A program made the translations under genes and the position numbers. 64,000 nucleotides of DNA from Trichosphaerium sp. ATCC 40318 (Eukaryota > Discosea > Flabellinia > Trichosidae), in NCBI GenBank assembly GCA_038496445.1, contig JALMLS010000564.1:310001-374000 (forward strand). Direction: 5' to 3'. Below the pieces are notes generated by a model that saw nothing but the letters and a program-made list of their open reading frames with translations, had not been told where the DNA came from and did not search any database. The number at the start of each line of letters is the position of its first letter. The first letter of the stretch is position 1. Positions 43,939 to 55,111 of this stretch are shown here, piece after piece.

Positions 43939-46205
43939 TCACATTATCACTGCTTCTATTTTTCCACAAATGAAGTCTACATGTGAGGAAATACCAGTTT
44001 CTTTTTGTCCATCTGAAGAATTGAGGCATAGCTTACAAATAATGTAAGTTGGATTGCTTAACAAGTACTGCTTACCTAATGCGCTTAAAAATGAAACTAT
44101 GCCTGTAGAATTCAAACCAATAACTATGGCTAGAGAAGTCGACCGAGGAAATATTGAAGGAAAGTCACCTATGCAAGCATGAGTGACGCGACAGTTTAGC
44201 TTTGTTTGCACTCACCACAATCATTTCTTCGCGCTGTGCAATCTGCCCACTGTCCAATCTCTTGTTGTAGAGCCTCCTCTGATTTTGATATACCTTGTGC
44301 TCCGCCGAACATAACAACAAGAGCGATCCATAGAATACCAACCAAGTAAACCCACATACCAATCTGAGCTCTGATAAATCTAAACAAATGAGTTTATGAT
44401 CACTCTGACCTTTGTAGATATGTAGGTTGCGGGTTTGGATTATAAAAATACTAGTTCTTTGAAACAACTCGTTATAGAATAGCAAAAAAAAAATCCGTCC
44501 AATGAGGCACAAGAACTGGACTTGGCATACTTTGTTGATTTTTTCTTCTTTTCAGGTGACAAGGTACTTAGTCGCTAAAAACATTTAAACATTACGACAA
44601 ATAATTAGATAGTTAACAACGTACTTTGTATGATTCGTATATAACATACGAAATGTAGCACACATTAATGATATTTGTGAAACAAGCAATACCCACAACA
44701 ATAATGGTAACAGAAAGAATACCTGCATCCTCAGGAAGGAACGATACATAACAGAACCCAACACATGTTGGATGTGATCTAAAATTAACAAAAGCAAGGT
44801 TAAGTATAACCAAAGCTAGCCCTATCAATCCAGGACCAATGTAGAAACAAAACCTTGACATGTTAGTCGGGAACTGAAGAAATAAAAAAGAACATACTTT
44901 ATGGGTTTCGTCCATGCTTTTACGTTTAATTTGAATAAAGTTAGCGCCATAGTTAAACCTAAACACGCCCAGTATAATAACCCAGCAAGACCTCCAACGT
45001 ATACAATGATACCTTTTAAAGATATTAAGAAAATAATAAGAAACAAGGCAGAATAAAACGGATAGAATACCTTGTATAATGCAAAGTGCGTTTGCATTGT
45101 TGAAAGTGTTTCTGTACGTCCATTTATTCTCACATAACATATCTTCCCGTGATAAAAAAAAGATGAAGATATGAGGAATAGGTACCATAAGAGCAAACCT
45201 TGAAATCTTGTAAGATATCGAAAAAATGCATGAGCACTAACTAACTTACGACATTGCAAATATATGAAGATTCAGCGGGAACTTCCTTCTTTTCTTACTT
45301 GTAGAGAACGTTAACACAGCGTATAAGCCAAGAATAAACGATATAGGTATCAGTAAATACTCAGCCTAAACAAAATAATTAACTCGTATATTTTCAGTTT
45401 GTCAACGCGGTTGTGTTGGCAACATGTACTAAAATTGTCACAGAATACGTAGAGTACAATTTGTAAAGTATGTAAAAAGATTCTCCGGAGCGCTGTGCGT
45501 ACCCAATAGTGGTCATTGCACTTGCTTTTTTCTGGTAATGGGCAAAGGAGTGTACACGGTGGATCTCCCTCTCCGGCACTGAAATCATAAGTGAATGGGT
45601 ATCTGCAATCTCCTTGTTGTAAAGCTATACTCATGTTATTACAAGTTCCCTGACTGAAATCTGGAACTAGCGTCGCTATGCAAAAGTTATTTCAACTTTA
45701 AAAGTACTGGTATCAGTTCACCATTAGCTACAGATACGTCTGTGCAGTTTATCCGCCTATCAGGTTCTAAATGAAAGAGCTCAGCGCATGCCACTTGCGC
45801 TCGTTCGCATAGAGATAAACAAGGAGAAAGTGGTCCAATACTTGAACAAGGCCGAAAAACGCGCTTGCATGTTATCTCCTTAAGTATCTGACCGCACCTA
45901 GTCCCGTTAAATAACGTGCTTTTGTTGAACATTTTTTGAAAGAATTTAACTTACTCTCTATTGAACGCCAGTGCTGTTGATATTGTAGAAGACGCTTCCT
46001 CGTACTTTTGTAACAAGATAGAGTGATCCACATTGGGGAAAAAGACGGTATTGTGGTAGTTCTCGTAGCCACACGTGGAGTTCATAGGCGCACAGCCGTT
46101 AATCAATGGCTTACTGGCGTTTAACGAGGATCCATACGCGACTGATACAATCAAAATAATGTACCAACACATACAACCGGAGCTGTGGGTGTAATTGAAG
46201 GCCAT
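43939..46205 (-). CDS. Frizzled-type receptor with CRD and seven-TM domain
   Basis: A multi-exon gene. The start MAFNYTHSSG precedes a hydrophobic signal segment. A cysteine-rich domain with Frizzled spacing follows: CAPMNSTCGYENYHNTVFFP, later RCGQILKEITCKRVFRPC, GPLSPCLSLCERAQVAC and DRRINC. After a linker with further cysteines (GDPPCTLLCPLP) come the membrane helices: EYLLIPISFILGLYAVL, then YVGGLAGLLYWACLGLTMAL, MWVYLVGILWIALVVMF, and a last helix SLAIVIGLNSTGIVSFLSAL. Frizzled/Smoothened-like receptors are known outside animals, notably in Dictyostelium and some fungal relatives. Wnt itself is not, so the ligand is unknown. The short cytoplasmic tail lacks an obvious KTxxxW motif in the chosen frame. 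Middle exons are less certain. Confidence 0.8.
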
Positions 46206-46438
46206 GTTTTAATTGAAAAACATTCCGTTTATAAATATTTTGACTGTATTGTATGTGAGTATGCGTACCGCCATAACGGGAATGCGCGTTCAAATAGATA
46301 CTCCATTAAATAACTAGTTCGTTTTTTTAATGTGCGAACACCAGTTTTGCTAACTAACGAAAAGTAGGAGCAAAGTTTATTTTTTTTTACCTTTTACTTT
46401 CTTTTATGTACAAAACAATTGTTTTTGAGCTACCTTTT

Positions 46439-49253
46439 TTAACTAAGCTTTTCGGCGACCTCACAAAGGTCGACAGTTAGTTCTTTAGTAAACTCTCTAA
46501 TAATTAAAACAAGACACGCTTGTCGCGTTTTGGCGTCAGGCTGTAAATGAACTGTATCTCTAAAAAGAATTTTGTAAATAAAATCTGAAAGAAAACGTGG
46601 TTATTAGACGTACATGTCGTTGTCCGTGTTTGCTAACTCTAAATGTTCCTCTGTATCATAAGAATCTTTAATACTATCTAATATCTTAAACACAATGTTA
46701 GAAAATACAAAGTACAAGAATGGCAGTATGCTATAATTGCTTTCAATAAAACTCCGTATGAATTTCGTACCTTATTTATCCGTTTGAACAAAGAGAATTT
46801 TGTTGAGGTGTCAAGCAAAAAAGAGTGTAATAGTACATGTGGCATTTGAGCAAGAGCGTTAATACACTCTGTAAGAAATAGAGCAAAGTCTTGAGAATGA
46901 CCCATGATATTTTCAAGAGCCTGCATCAATACTCTATACAATGGTCCTAAAAAACAAAATTAAAAAATAGAGGTTGTTGAAAATCGGCTTGTTTCGCACT
47001 TACCAGGATCAATATCCTTGCTTTTTAGATAATCTCCGTTTTTATTACTGTGTCCTCCATTTTCTTTCTTTGTGTTTTTATCGAAAGCATCACTAGGCCA
47101 CTTGCTCAGCGCAGTATGTATCTTGGGTTTCACGTGAGCAAGTTTTTCCAAAAACCGTTAATGACGTACTCGTAGAATTCTATTATTGACATATTGCTTA
47201 TAAATTAGCGTTGTAGGCGTGACATCTTGTTCTTTAATCAACTTTTCAAATCTAGCAAAAGGTTAGAATATGGGAAAGAAAAACAAATGAAAAAAGTATG
47301 ATATTTTTCTTTAAAGTACGTACTGAGCTACTTTAGTTACGGTATCAGTTGCATAAATATCCAGATCAGCTGGTATAAGGTACTTGAGAATTATATCATT
47401 AAACACTGAGTATTCGTATTGCCTTAGTAATGTGGATACTGTACAACAATTAATCAATACTTGGTTCGTTTGGGTTTTTTTTTTGTAACATTTTAGCGTA
47501 CTTAATCTTAGAGTGTTTGTAGCAAGTGTCTCAGCAGGGATGGCTTCAGAATTCGATTTTGTTGTATAGTTTATTCGCTTTAAAATAATATTAATCATGC
47601 GTGGTTCAAGCTAAAATCAGCGTTAATAAAGACCAAAAAAAAAGAAAAAAGAAGAGTTATTTTCTTCAGCACCAACGTACAATGATCTGAGTAAATAAGT
47701 TTCTTAGTCCTGCGTCCACATATCCAAGTATTTCGCGTAGATATATTGTGGTATTATTAGCAGATCTCCTAGAACAGAAATTAAAAAAAATATCTAAAAA
47801 AGGTCAAGAATTACGGATTTGTCAATTTTGGGACAAGAACTGCTTGAATAAACTGCTTCTCAAAGGCATCCAAAAAAGCCAATCGAAATTTCTAGTGAGT
47901 AGTTAATAAAGAAGCCTATGGCGCTGTTTAATCGTACCTCGTTAGGTACTTTAGCAAGTCTATTTGCAAAACGCAATAATGGCAAGAATTCTGAAAAATT
48001 TGTGGGTAATCGTTTTGATTTTTCTGGAAGGAACTTGAAAGACTCGCACAACTCATTGATCTACCCAAAATGATAAGCTTCAATATGATTAAAATTTTAC
48101 ACTTACTCTTGCATCAATAAAAGGTGTACCAAGTATGTACTGAGTTATGCCTTGACGCCAAAATAGTTAAAAAAAAATCCAAGAAACTTGAATCGTACCT
48201 TCGTGGTTTATCTGAAAGCAAGATAGAACAGTTCGTCGAATGATAGGTAGCATATCGACCATTGTCTTTGCTTATGTTAATTTTTACCACTTTAACTATA
48301 GAGAAATGAATAAACGTACGGGATCTTTGTACAAGCTCAGTAATCGTTGGAAAACTATAAATTCACTCTGCATCACGTGTTATTCTAAAAAATCGTCGCT
48401 ACGAGTTTCATACGCGTACCTTTTTAGGTTTACTAATCCCATGATTTTCTAGCATGAATAGAGATACTATATCTGGCGTTTTTAGATCGTTATGGAATAG
48501 TGTTATTGTTGAATGAAAAAAAAAAAAAAAACAAAAAGATATTCTTTGAGTCTCATCAGTACAACGTTTATGAGATCCAAGTACGCCATATGCTCATCGT
48601 TACAAGATTCTATTAGTTTCAACACAGGCTAGAGTTATTCTTTAGCACGCATAAGGTAATAAAAACGCGATAGCAACGGTGAAGCATAGCTATCCAGCAG
48701 TTTACTCTTGGAAATTTTGTTTTGGTCTGTGAAACGGCACCTTGTAAAAACTGACATGCGCCAATATCGGTACAGATAAATGCGAGAATATAAGAGAGGC
48801 TGTTGATAGAACAAGCTTGCATACTCCAGGTGGAGGCTTGAAAAGTAGAGTGAAAAAAACAATACATGAAGTAACTTCTGTGCGACGTACGTATTTCAAG
48901 GCCGCTTCTACCAGCGCGTCAAGTGACCGTTGTCTGGCGAATACTTCTTCGTACGGACCTAAACGAAGTGTCAATAGCTGTTTCGCGTTTTAACGGGTGT
49001 GAGTATGAGTTTAGGCTGAAAGGAAGATACCTAGGATCGGGCCAGCGTGAACGTTTAATCTGTTTTCTTCTGCGAGTATCTTGTTCGTCAGCGCCTCAAC
49101 CAGAGGCTTTAAAACAGTGACAGTCTCCCTGGCTACAATAATCGGTTACAAACGTTTTAATATTCTTTACATACTTCGTAGCGCGTCGTTTACTGCGTTC
49201 CATTGACGCTCAGCGTTTTGTATAGGATTCTCGGGCTTTTGTCGCGTAAACAT
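46439..49253 (-). CDS. FHIP (FAM160) family protein
   Basis: A long multi-exon helical-repeat gene. The N-terminus MFTRQKPENPIQNAERQWNA is followed by TVLKPLVEALTNKIL, LGPYEEVFARQRSLDALVEA, LLDSYASPLLSRFYYLMR, PVLKLIESCNDEHMAYLDLI and KTPDIVSLFMLENHG. These follow the pattern of the FHIP N-terminal helical domain (tumour-resistance of LLxHxxVxxPVxKLI and DPYLVxFFL type segments in animal proteins). Later exons continue alpha-helical to VAEKLS. FHIP proteins join FTS and Hook to link dynein to early endosomes or other cargo. The assignment rests on the N-terminal third. The C-terminal exon joins (near 46590) are uncertain. Confidence 0.62.
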
Positions 49254-49639
49254 TTTATTTGCTGCTTTGAACGCCATCACGAGTTGATTTTACCTCATTT
49301 GGTAACGGTTTTTTTGCGAATTGCGCAACATAAAAAGACTCCAACGACTTATCGTGACACTTCATCTTAAAACGGGTCAGTTTTACTTTCTAACATGATA
49401 GAGGGGCATTGACGCCGTTGTAGTACCTGCAAGTAATATTATTCACACTGCAAGCTTTTGAAGGTCAACACAAAAAATCAAGAAAAAGATCACAATAGTC
49501 TCTACAGATCAATAGAATTACACTTGTTTACGCCATACAACCCGAACTATATATTTACCTTCGTATTTAATACACGCACGTGCGTTTTACTGCAACAACA
49601 GCAAATTTCAGATTTGGTAAAGGCGTAAAATAAGCTAAA
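49254..49639. other. Divergent promoter region
   Basis: About 385 bp between the divergent FHIP and SEL1-repeat start codons. It contains a CACGTG at about 49580 in a palindromic context (GCACGTGC). No gene is seen. Confidence 0.4.
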
Positions 49640-51139
49640 ATGGCCGACGCTTCGCAAGATATAGAATGTACAACGTTTCAAGAAGGTTTGGAATGTTTTC
49701 ACAGACGTTCTTTCTTAAAATCGTACAGACTCTTTTTAAAATCAGCTAATCAAGGTAAGTAACTATAAGACATTATAAGAGTACTTCAAATAAACAATAA
49801 TCTATGCTGAAAAAAAAATAGGAAGAGTTGTAGCTAAAACAATGCTTGCATTCTCTTATGAACTTGGCCTTGGTACATCTAAATCAATACCCGACGCTAT
49901 GCAGTACGTTTTTAAGATTTTTTCGTTACACTTTGTGTAATAGACGCATTTTTGTAGTTGGTATAGAGAAGCAAGTGAAGGAGGTAATTCTGACGCTTTA
50001 AATAATCTAGCATTGCTTCATCAAGGTACATTTTTTTTGAACAAGATCACGTGAGTGTTTGACTATTTTTTAGATGAATTCCAGTTTCAAAAAGCAGAAG
50101 AGTGTCTATTAAAAGCAGTGCGTTCAGTTTTGTTTTTTCTACAATTTAAGAAATCTTGTTTAACTTTAAAACAAATAAGGCAGCTTCGAACAACTCTGTT
50201 GCGCAGTATAACTTGGGGAATATGTACGCGGAAGGAACAGGAGTAAAGCGTGATTATAGTACGATGGAGTGATACCTAGTCTTCTAATTCAAGATATAGT
50301 TAAAGCAATGAAATGGTATTCGAGAGCAGCTAGCGCTGGTAATATAAATGCAATTTTTAGAGTACGTTAAAACAAGAATTTTATCGTACTCACTGAGATC
50401 TTTTTTCCAGATGGGGTATTTAAATGAAATGGGATTGGGTACGACACGTGATGCAGTGGGTGCTGCAAAATGGTACTATATGGCAGCAAACAGAGTACGC
50501 AACACGTTCGTCTTTGACATCAGATATCTTGTTGACAAATGATCTGTAGGGATCAGTTATAGCTGAAGAATATTTAGCCCGATTGTATCATACAGACCCT
50601 TTAGCTGTTAAATTTTTTCATGATAAGGGATCGAGATTACGTCCTAGGCGTGTCAAAACTGATGAAGATGTTCAAGTTAGACCAAAACAAAAGTTAATTC
50701 ATACACACTTGAGAAGCAGTAGTGAAGGAAGGGATGTAAAGACATCCAAGTCAATGAGAGGTATTTTTACAATGCTTTTTTTGGTGAACAACTTACGTGT
50801 CGTAGCACTTCCGACAAGAAAAAAGTCTGCAAGGACACTCATGATGTCAAAATTTTCTACAGGTGCTAAAGTTGACAAGAAGTCGAGCCGACGGAAGTTG
50901 ATAATAACAACATAGAACAAATAAATTTTTTTTGGCTCAGTTATTAAAGAAAACCTTGTTAGCACTTGTTATTCTTATTTTTTTCTTATATTTAAGGTCA
51001 ACACTTTACTCAACATAAACCAGGTGAACAACGAGCATCTTTACTTCCAGAATCTCTTTTCACTACGTACTTTTATAACACGGTAGAACCAGAAACAAAT
51101 TTCTTTTCTCAACATTGCAGAGACAGGTGTGCTTTTTAA
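49640..51139 (+). CDS. SEL1-repeat (TPR-like) protein
   Basis: A multi-exon gene. From MADASQDIECTTFQEGLECF it encodes consecutive Sel1-like repeats with the A-x2-WY-x2-A, G-x3-A-x4-L-x2-Y and G-x-G-x5-D pattern: KTMLAFSYELGLGTSKSIPD, QWYREASEGGNSDALNNLAL, YNLGNMYAEGTGVKRDYS, FRMGYLNEMGLGTTRDAVGA. A basic C-terminal region follows (RPRRVKTDEDVQVRPKQK, KVDKKSSRRK), ending in FFSQHCRDRCAF. SEL1 repeats act as adaptors, for example in ER-associated degradation or chitin-synthase activation. No signal peptide or membrane anchor is visible, so a cytosolic adaptor is more likely. The stop is 8 bp from the stop of the kinase on the other strand. Confidence 0.82.
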
Positions 51140-51147
51140 TTTTTTAT

Positions 51148-52059
51148 TTACATATTTTTCTTTATGGTCTTTAAAAACCTTGATGGCGACTTGTGCGCCA
51201 TTTTAATGAAAGGGTGGTCTAAAAGTTCTTTTGCTTGTGTTCCGCGTACAGAACAGCATCGTACAAAATCGAGGAGTGTATCATCGGTAGTTAGCGAGAT
51301 CATTGTCTCACCGATTAACTTGTTGTTTATCCAAAGATCTTGTACGTTTTGTGGTGAGTCTACAAACCCTTTCGGTTTGTAGGTAATGCACCGTCGTATC
51401 ATTAGATCCATTACCATACGCCCAATGGAGAATGTATCGTCTGTAGGAGAGTACCCTTCGTGTTGAGCTCTCGGGTCTACAAAACCTGATGTACCTTCTA
51501 GTCCACATGCGAGTGTTTCTAGCTCTGGTACGCCAACAGCATGTCCAAAGTCGGCGAGTTTCGGTGTACCACAAGGCATAATCATGACATTCTCGGCTTT
51601 TATGTCGTGGTGAACGATACCTTTTTCTTGTAGTTCGCAAACCGCGTGTAGGACAGCTTTGGTGATGTATGCTGCCGAAGCCATTTTCAGCGGTTTGTTG
51701 GCTGTAAGAGAGGCTGCGTCGCATTTGGCAAGCGGTAGTATGACAGCAGGGCCGTTTGGACCTTTTTGTATAACTTCTACCGGCCTCATGATATTGTCGC
51801 AGGTCGTGAGGCGTTGTATCTTCGCTTCACGTACGAGGCTGTTGCGTTCCATCTTGTTTTCGGCTTTGGAGAGGCCAGTTCTATTCACTACCTTCATCGC
51901 GTAGGTTTCGCACGTCTCGGTGTCGATGCAAGTGTAGACAATACCGCAGCCGCCTTTACCGAGGAGAACATCTTCGTCGATAACGTACTTTGATTGCTGC
52001 TTGGTCTTCTTAAAGATGCTGCAGAAAGAGTTGAAGCCGTGTTTGAGGGAGGAAAACAT
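51148..52059 (-). CDS. Single-exon Ser/Thr protein kinase, non-RD
   Basis: An uninterrupted 303-codon frame with a complete kinase core. The glycine loop is LLGKGGCGIVY (residues 33-43), and the ATP lysine is in YAMKVV (K56). The catalytic loop HHDIKAEN (150-157) has His replacing the usual Arg of HRD. The metal motif is DFGHA (170-174), and the APE-like segment is GTSGFVDPRA. Helical elements of the C-lobe follow up to LLDHPFIKMA. It is short and carries no regulatory domain. The lack of introns stands out here. The group cannot be assigned. A 10-bp inverted repeat lies about 50-80 bp upstream of the start. Confidence 0.9.
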   Translation of the reverse strand: MFSSLKHGFNSFCSIFKKTKQQSKYVIDEDVLLGKGGCGIVYTCIDTETCETYAMKVVNRTGLSKAENKMERNSLVREAKIQRLTTCDNIMRPVEVIQKGPNGPAVILPLAKCDAASLTANKPLKMASAAYITKAVLHAVCELQEKGIVHHDIKAENVMIMPCGTPKLADFGHAVGVPELETLACGLEGTSGFVDPRAQHEGYSPTDDTFSIGRMVMDLMIRRCITYKPKGFVDSPQNVQDLWINNKLIGETMISLTTDDTLLDFVRCCSVRGTQAKELLDHPFIKMAHKSPSRFLKTIKKNM

Positions 52060-52649
52060 GATGATGTGCTTCGAGTATGGTGTATCTTTGGGATTTGTGC
52101 GTTTTACTCGTGTAGTTTCATAAAAAAGCTACACGAGTTTTCTTACTATCACGCTACAGATTCATTGGTGTTATAGAATGCACGAGGTTCAATGGGACGA
52201 GTAGAGAAGTTGAAAGACTTTACTTGCAAAAAGTACCCCGAAAACCTTGAGAAATCGTAACGTACAAAACCATTACAATTATACTTGTCTTGAGGTTCTA
52301 GTACGCTTTTCACGATATCACAGCTGATAAAAATACAGTCTACAAAATCAAGAAAAAGTACTGCATACTAAAAACGAATCAGACAAAGTTCTAAGACAGC
52401 TTCTACGCGTGGGAAGGTGCTTTCACAATGTTACAACTACTTTGAAAATACGCAGTTTTGCTTCTAAAATAAAAACCTTAACGCCACCGAGCTAAACTGG
52501 TGTCCAATATCATGAGTTTGCAGAGCCAAAAAGAAACTGGAGCCGAACAAATATTTTTTCGAGTCGAGATAAAAAGTTAATTAAAGAATTCTTGACCATG
52601 TCGAGAAACTCACAATTATCAACCTCAACAACACCAAAAACTCTTCCTC
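52060..52649. other. Divergent upstream region with hairpin
   Basis: About 590 bp between the kinase and the next plus-strand frame. ACTCGTGTAG (52106-52115) and CTACACGAGT (52129-52138) form a perfect 10-bp hairpin with a 13-nt loop, in the kinase promoter or leader. No gene is seen. Confidence 0.45.
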
Positions 52650-52982
52650 ATGTCTGCCGTTATCAAATCCATCAGAAGCTTCGCCAGACGCTCATACAAC
52701 AGAGTGATTAAATCGACAACAAAGAAGTCTACGATCAAGCTTGCAACTACCAAACCCTTCGGCAAGATGACTGGTGGCGTTGGCATTACTTTTCATGCTC
52801 GAGATAAGAAAACTGGTGATAAGCTTGGTCTTGGTGTGCTCGACGCGTCCGCAGACAATTGCGACTGTAGTCAGTATTTTGTAGAGGTGGAAACTTGTCT
52901 TTTTGACTTTTTAGATAGCCGAATCAAAACCCTACAAAACCGACAAACCCGCCATACGCGACTAGCAACGCAACACAACTAA
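52650..52982 (+). CDS. Small basic protein, unrecognised
   Basis: A frame of 110 codons from ATG. The Arg/Lys/Ser/Thr-rich start (IKSIRSFARRSYNRVIKS) could be a mitochondrial presequence. A stretch with GKMTGGVGITFHARDKKTG and DASADNCDCSQYF follows. A possible 34-nt intron at about 52883-52916 would give a shorter alternative end. No family was recognised. The codon pattern is plausible but the gene is not certain. Confidence 0.42.
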   Translation: MSAVIKSIRSFARRSYNRVIKSTTKKSTIKLATTKPFGKMTGGVGITFHARDKKTGDKLGLGVLDASADNCDCSQYFVEVETCLFDFLDSRIKTLQNRQTRHTRLATQHN

Positions 52983-53413
52983 CATTCGACTTCGGCAAAG
53001 ATTACAAAACCACTCAAACAACAAACCTGTAAAAACAAACTGCCAACTTGAAACTGTTAAATCTACACTTAGAAGCACTCAAATCACTACAATTTTAAAA
53101 GCTTAGCGTCGAAATAGCTGTTATGGCGCTTTGATCGTATTGGTGATGTTCTTGATTCAAAAACGTGATCGCGCTGAACCGGTAAACAGGCGTTTACTTC
53201 TTACAAACGCACTCTGGAATTGAAACTTAAAATGTAATAATAGTAATAATGTAACACTTTTAAACAATGTACCTACGTTTTGTCTTGCTATGTAACATTT
53301 ATATCACTCAATTTATGTCATCCACGTAGAGTTTTTGGCTCAAATGAAACGAGGACTTATCTAATGGTTTCGTTTATTTTTTTATCCTCTTAGGTTTTTG
53401 TTTAGTTTTTCTT
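52983..53413. other. Intergenic, convergent region
   Basis: About 430 bp between the small plus-strand frame and EED on the minus strand. No gene or strong structure is seen. Confidence 0.35.
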
Positions 53414-55049
53414 TCAAATATTTATACAGGCCTGAGGTTCTTTTGCTATTTCTTCAGACTCATCTTTTGTTTCGGGTGTAGGCGTAGGTGGTGGTGTATC
53501 AGGTCTTACATAGTCCCATCTCCAAATCTTTTCGTCACTTGCAAATATGACGTTATGTCCGTGCCTTGCAATGACTACACTTAATATTGCATGTCTTGAT
53601 CTCTTATGCTCCAATATGTTTATGATTTCTCCAGTTGATAGATCAATGATATATACTTTACCTTGCATATTTCCAGCACATAGAAATTGTCCACATTCTG
53701 AAATATCAAAACTTGAACTAAACCGAAATAAGAAAAAATTATGAATAAAAGAGCAAAAAACCTTCCGAACTAAGAACGCACCGTGTTTGATTATTACATC
53801 CCATTATTTTTACAGTACGCGTAGGTGATTGTGTAAGAGGTGAAATGAGAGCATTTTTAAAGTCCCAAGACACAATGTTTCCATCAACAGACTTTGTAAC
53901 AACACTACTGTCATTGATAAAATATATACAATCAATATCCAGTTTATGAAATAACGGCATTGTTAGTTCCTCATTTGGTGAACTAACAGAAACATCCATA
54001 CTATCTACATCTCCGCCAGGAGCCTTTCAAAAAAAAATAAGAAAAAAACTGGAATGTCAGACGAACCTTTCTTTTCTTTGAAAAATGTTGTATTGGGAAT
54101 GCAATTAACTTCCCGCCCTTTCCACCAGCCAACAAATGTGTTCCCGAAGGACAGAATGCCTATGGTATTAATTAATAATCAAAATAAAATGCAAAAAATG
54201 ATACCATAGAAAGTGTTCGTTGGTTTATAATCCGTATTGTTGATTTTGATTTTAAATCCCAGATTCTTATTGTCTTGTCTCTTGATGCTGACGCTAAAAT
54301 ATTAGGTCTATACGGTGTACTTGCCAATGCCACTATAGGTTCCGTATGACCTATTGCATTGGTTGTTAGGACAAAAACAAAGAAAGAAAAATCCAGAAAT
54401 CAGAAAAAAACAAACAGGAACTGACCTTGCAGCACGTGAAGAACCTTGTATCGTAAGACTGAGATAATATGTATCAAGCGATCGTTTCCTCCTATTAATA
54501 AACAATCAGTTACAAACGAAGGTTACTATTTTGAGCTAGAAACAAGGGGCTTTAAAAACTCGTAAAAATTTAGTTTTCTTGATTGTATGACCTGCTGCAA
54601 TCCAAGAATCTTCAACATCTTCTGGAGATAATAACCAGCACATGCATCGTAGTATTCTTTTTGGGTTTGATAGGTTGGTAGGGTCAATCTGCGTAGGGTA
54701 TTAATTCATCGATTGTAGTTGGCTTATTACCTCACCAGTGATGCCTGGTAGCCCAGGAGTATCCCTATTCACGAAATTCATCACCACGTCAAGATGGCAC
54801 CCAAAATTTTCGTTATCATATACACTAAGCTTTGAATTGCGCGTTAGGGTTGTTGTTTGGTATTTTTGCGTTAATACGCACTTGTGTTCCACCAACTGAT
54901 GCCAGTATGTTATTATTGCTTTTTCTTGTTAAATTGAATGCCAATTGCTGTATCTTATCGCCGTGGCTCTCTTTTATGATTTTACGTAATACCAAATTCT
55001 GTAACGCAATTTCTGTGGTGACTTGCTCATCACCGCTGGAGCTTTCCAT
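53414..55049 (-). CDS. EED: Polycomb WD40 protein EED/ESC
   Basis: A multi-exon gene. MESSSGDEQVTTEIALQNLV is followed by an EED-like opening KIIKESHGDKIQQLAFNLTR and WD40 blades (LASVGGTQVRINAKI, VLQGHTEPIVALA, LASASRDKTIRIWDLKSK, YFINDSSVVTKSVDGNIVSW). The last blade has the EED/ESC hallmark DEKIWRWDYVRP, and a Pro/Thr/Glu tail follows. EED is the histone-H3-binding core of PRC2, which deposits H3K27 methylation. The IWRWD ending and the SWDF exon equivalent to VCWKP separate it from generic WD40 proteins. Its start is 62 bp from that of ORC4 on the other strand. Confidence 0.75.
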
Positions 55050-55111
55050 TCTACAATGTAACACTTATTGGCGGGAGAAACGCTTTGACGAATGTTTTTC
55101 ACTATTCAAAT

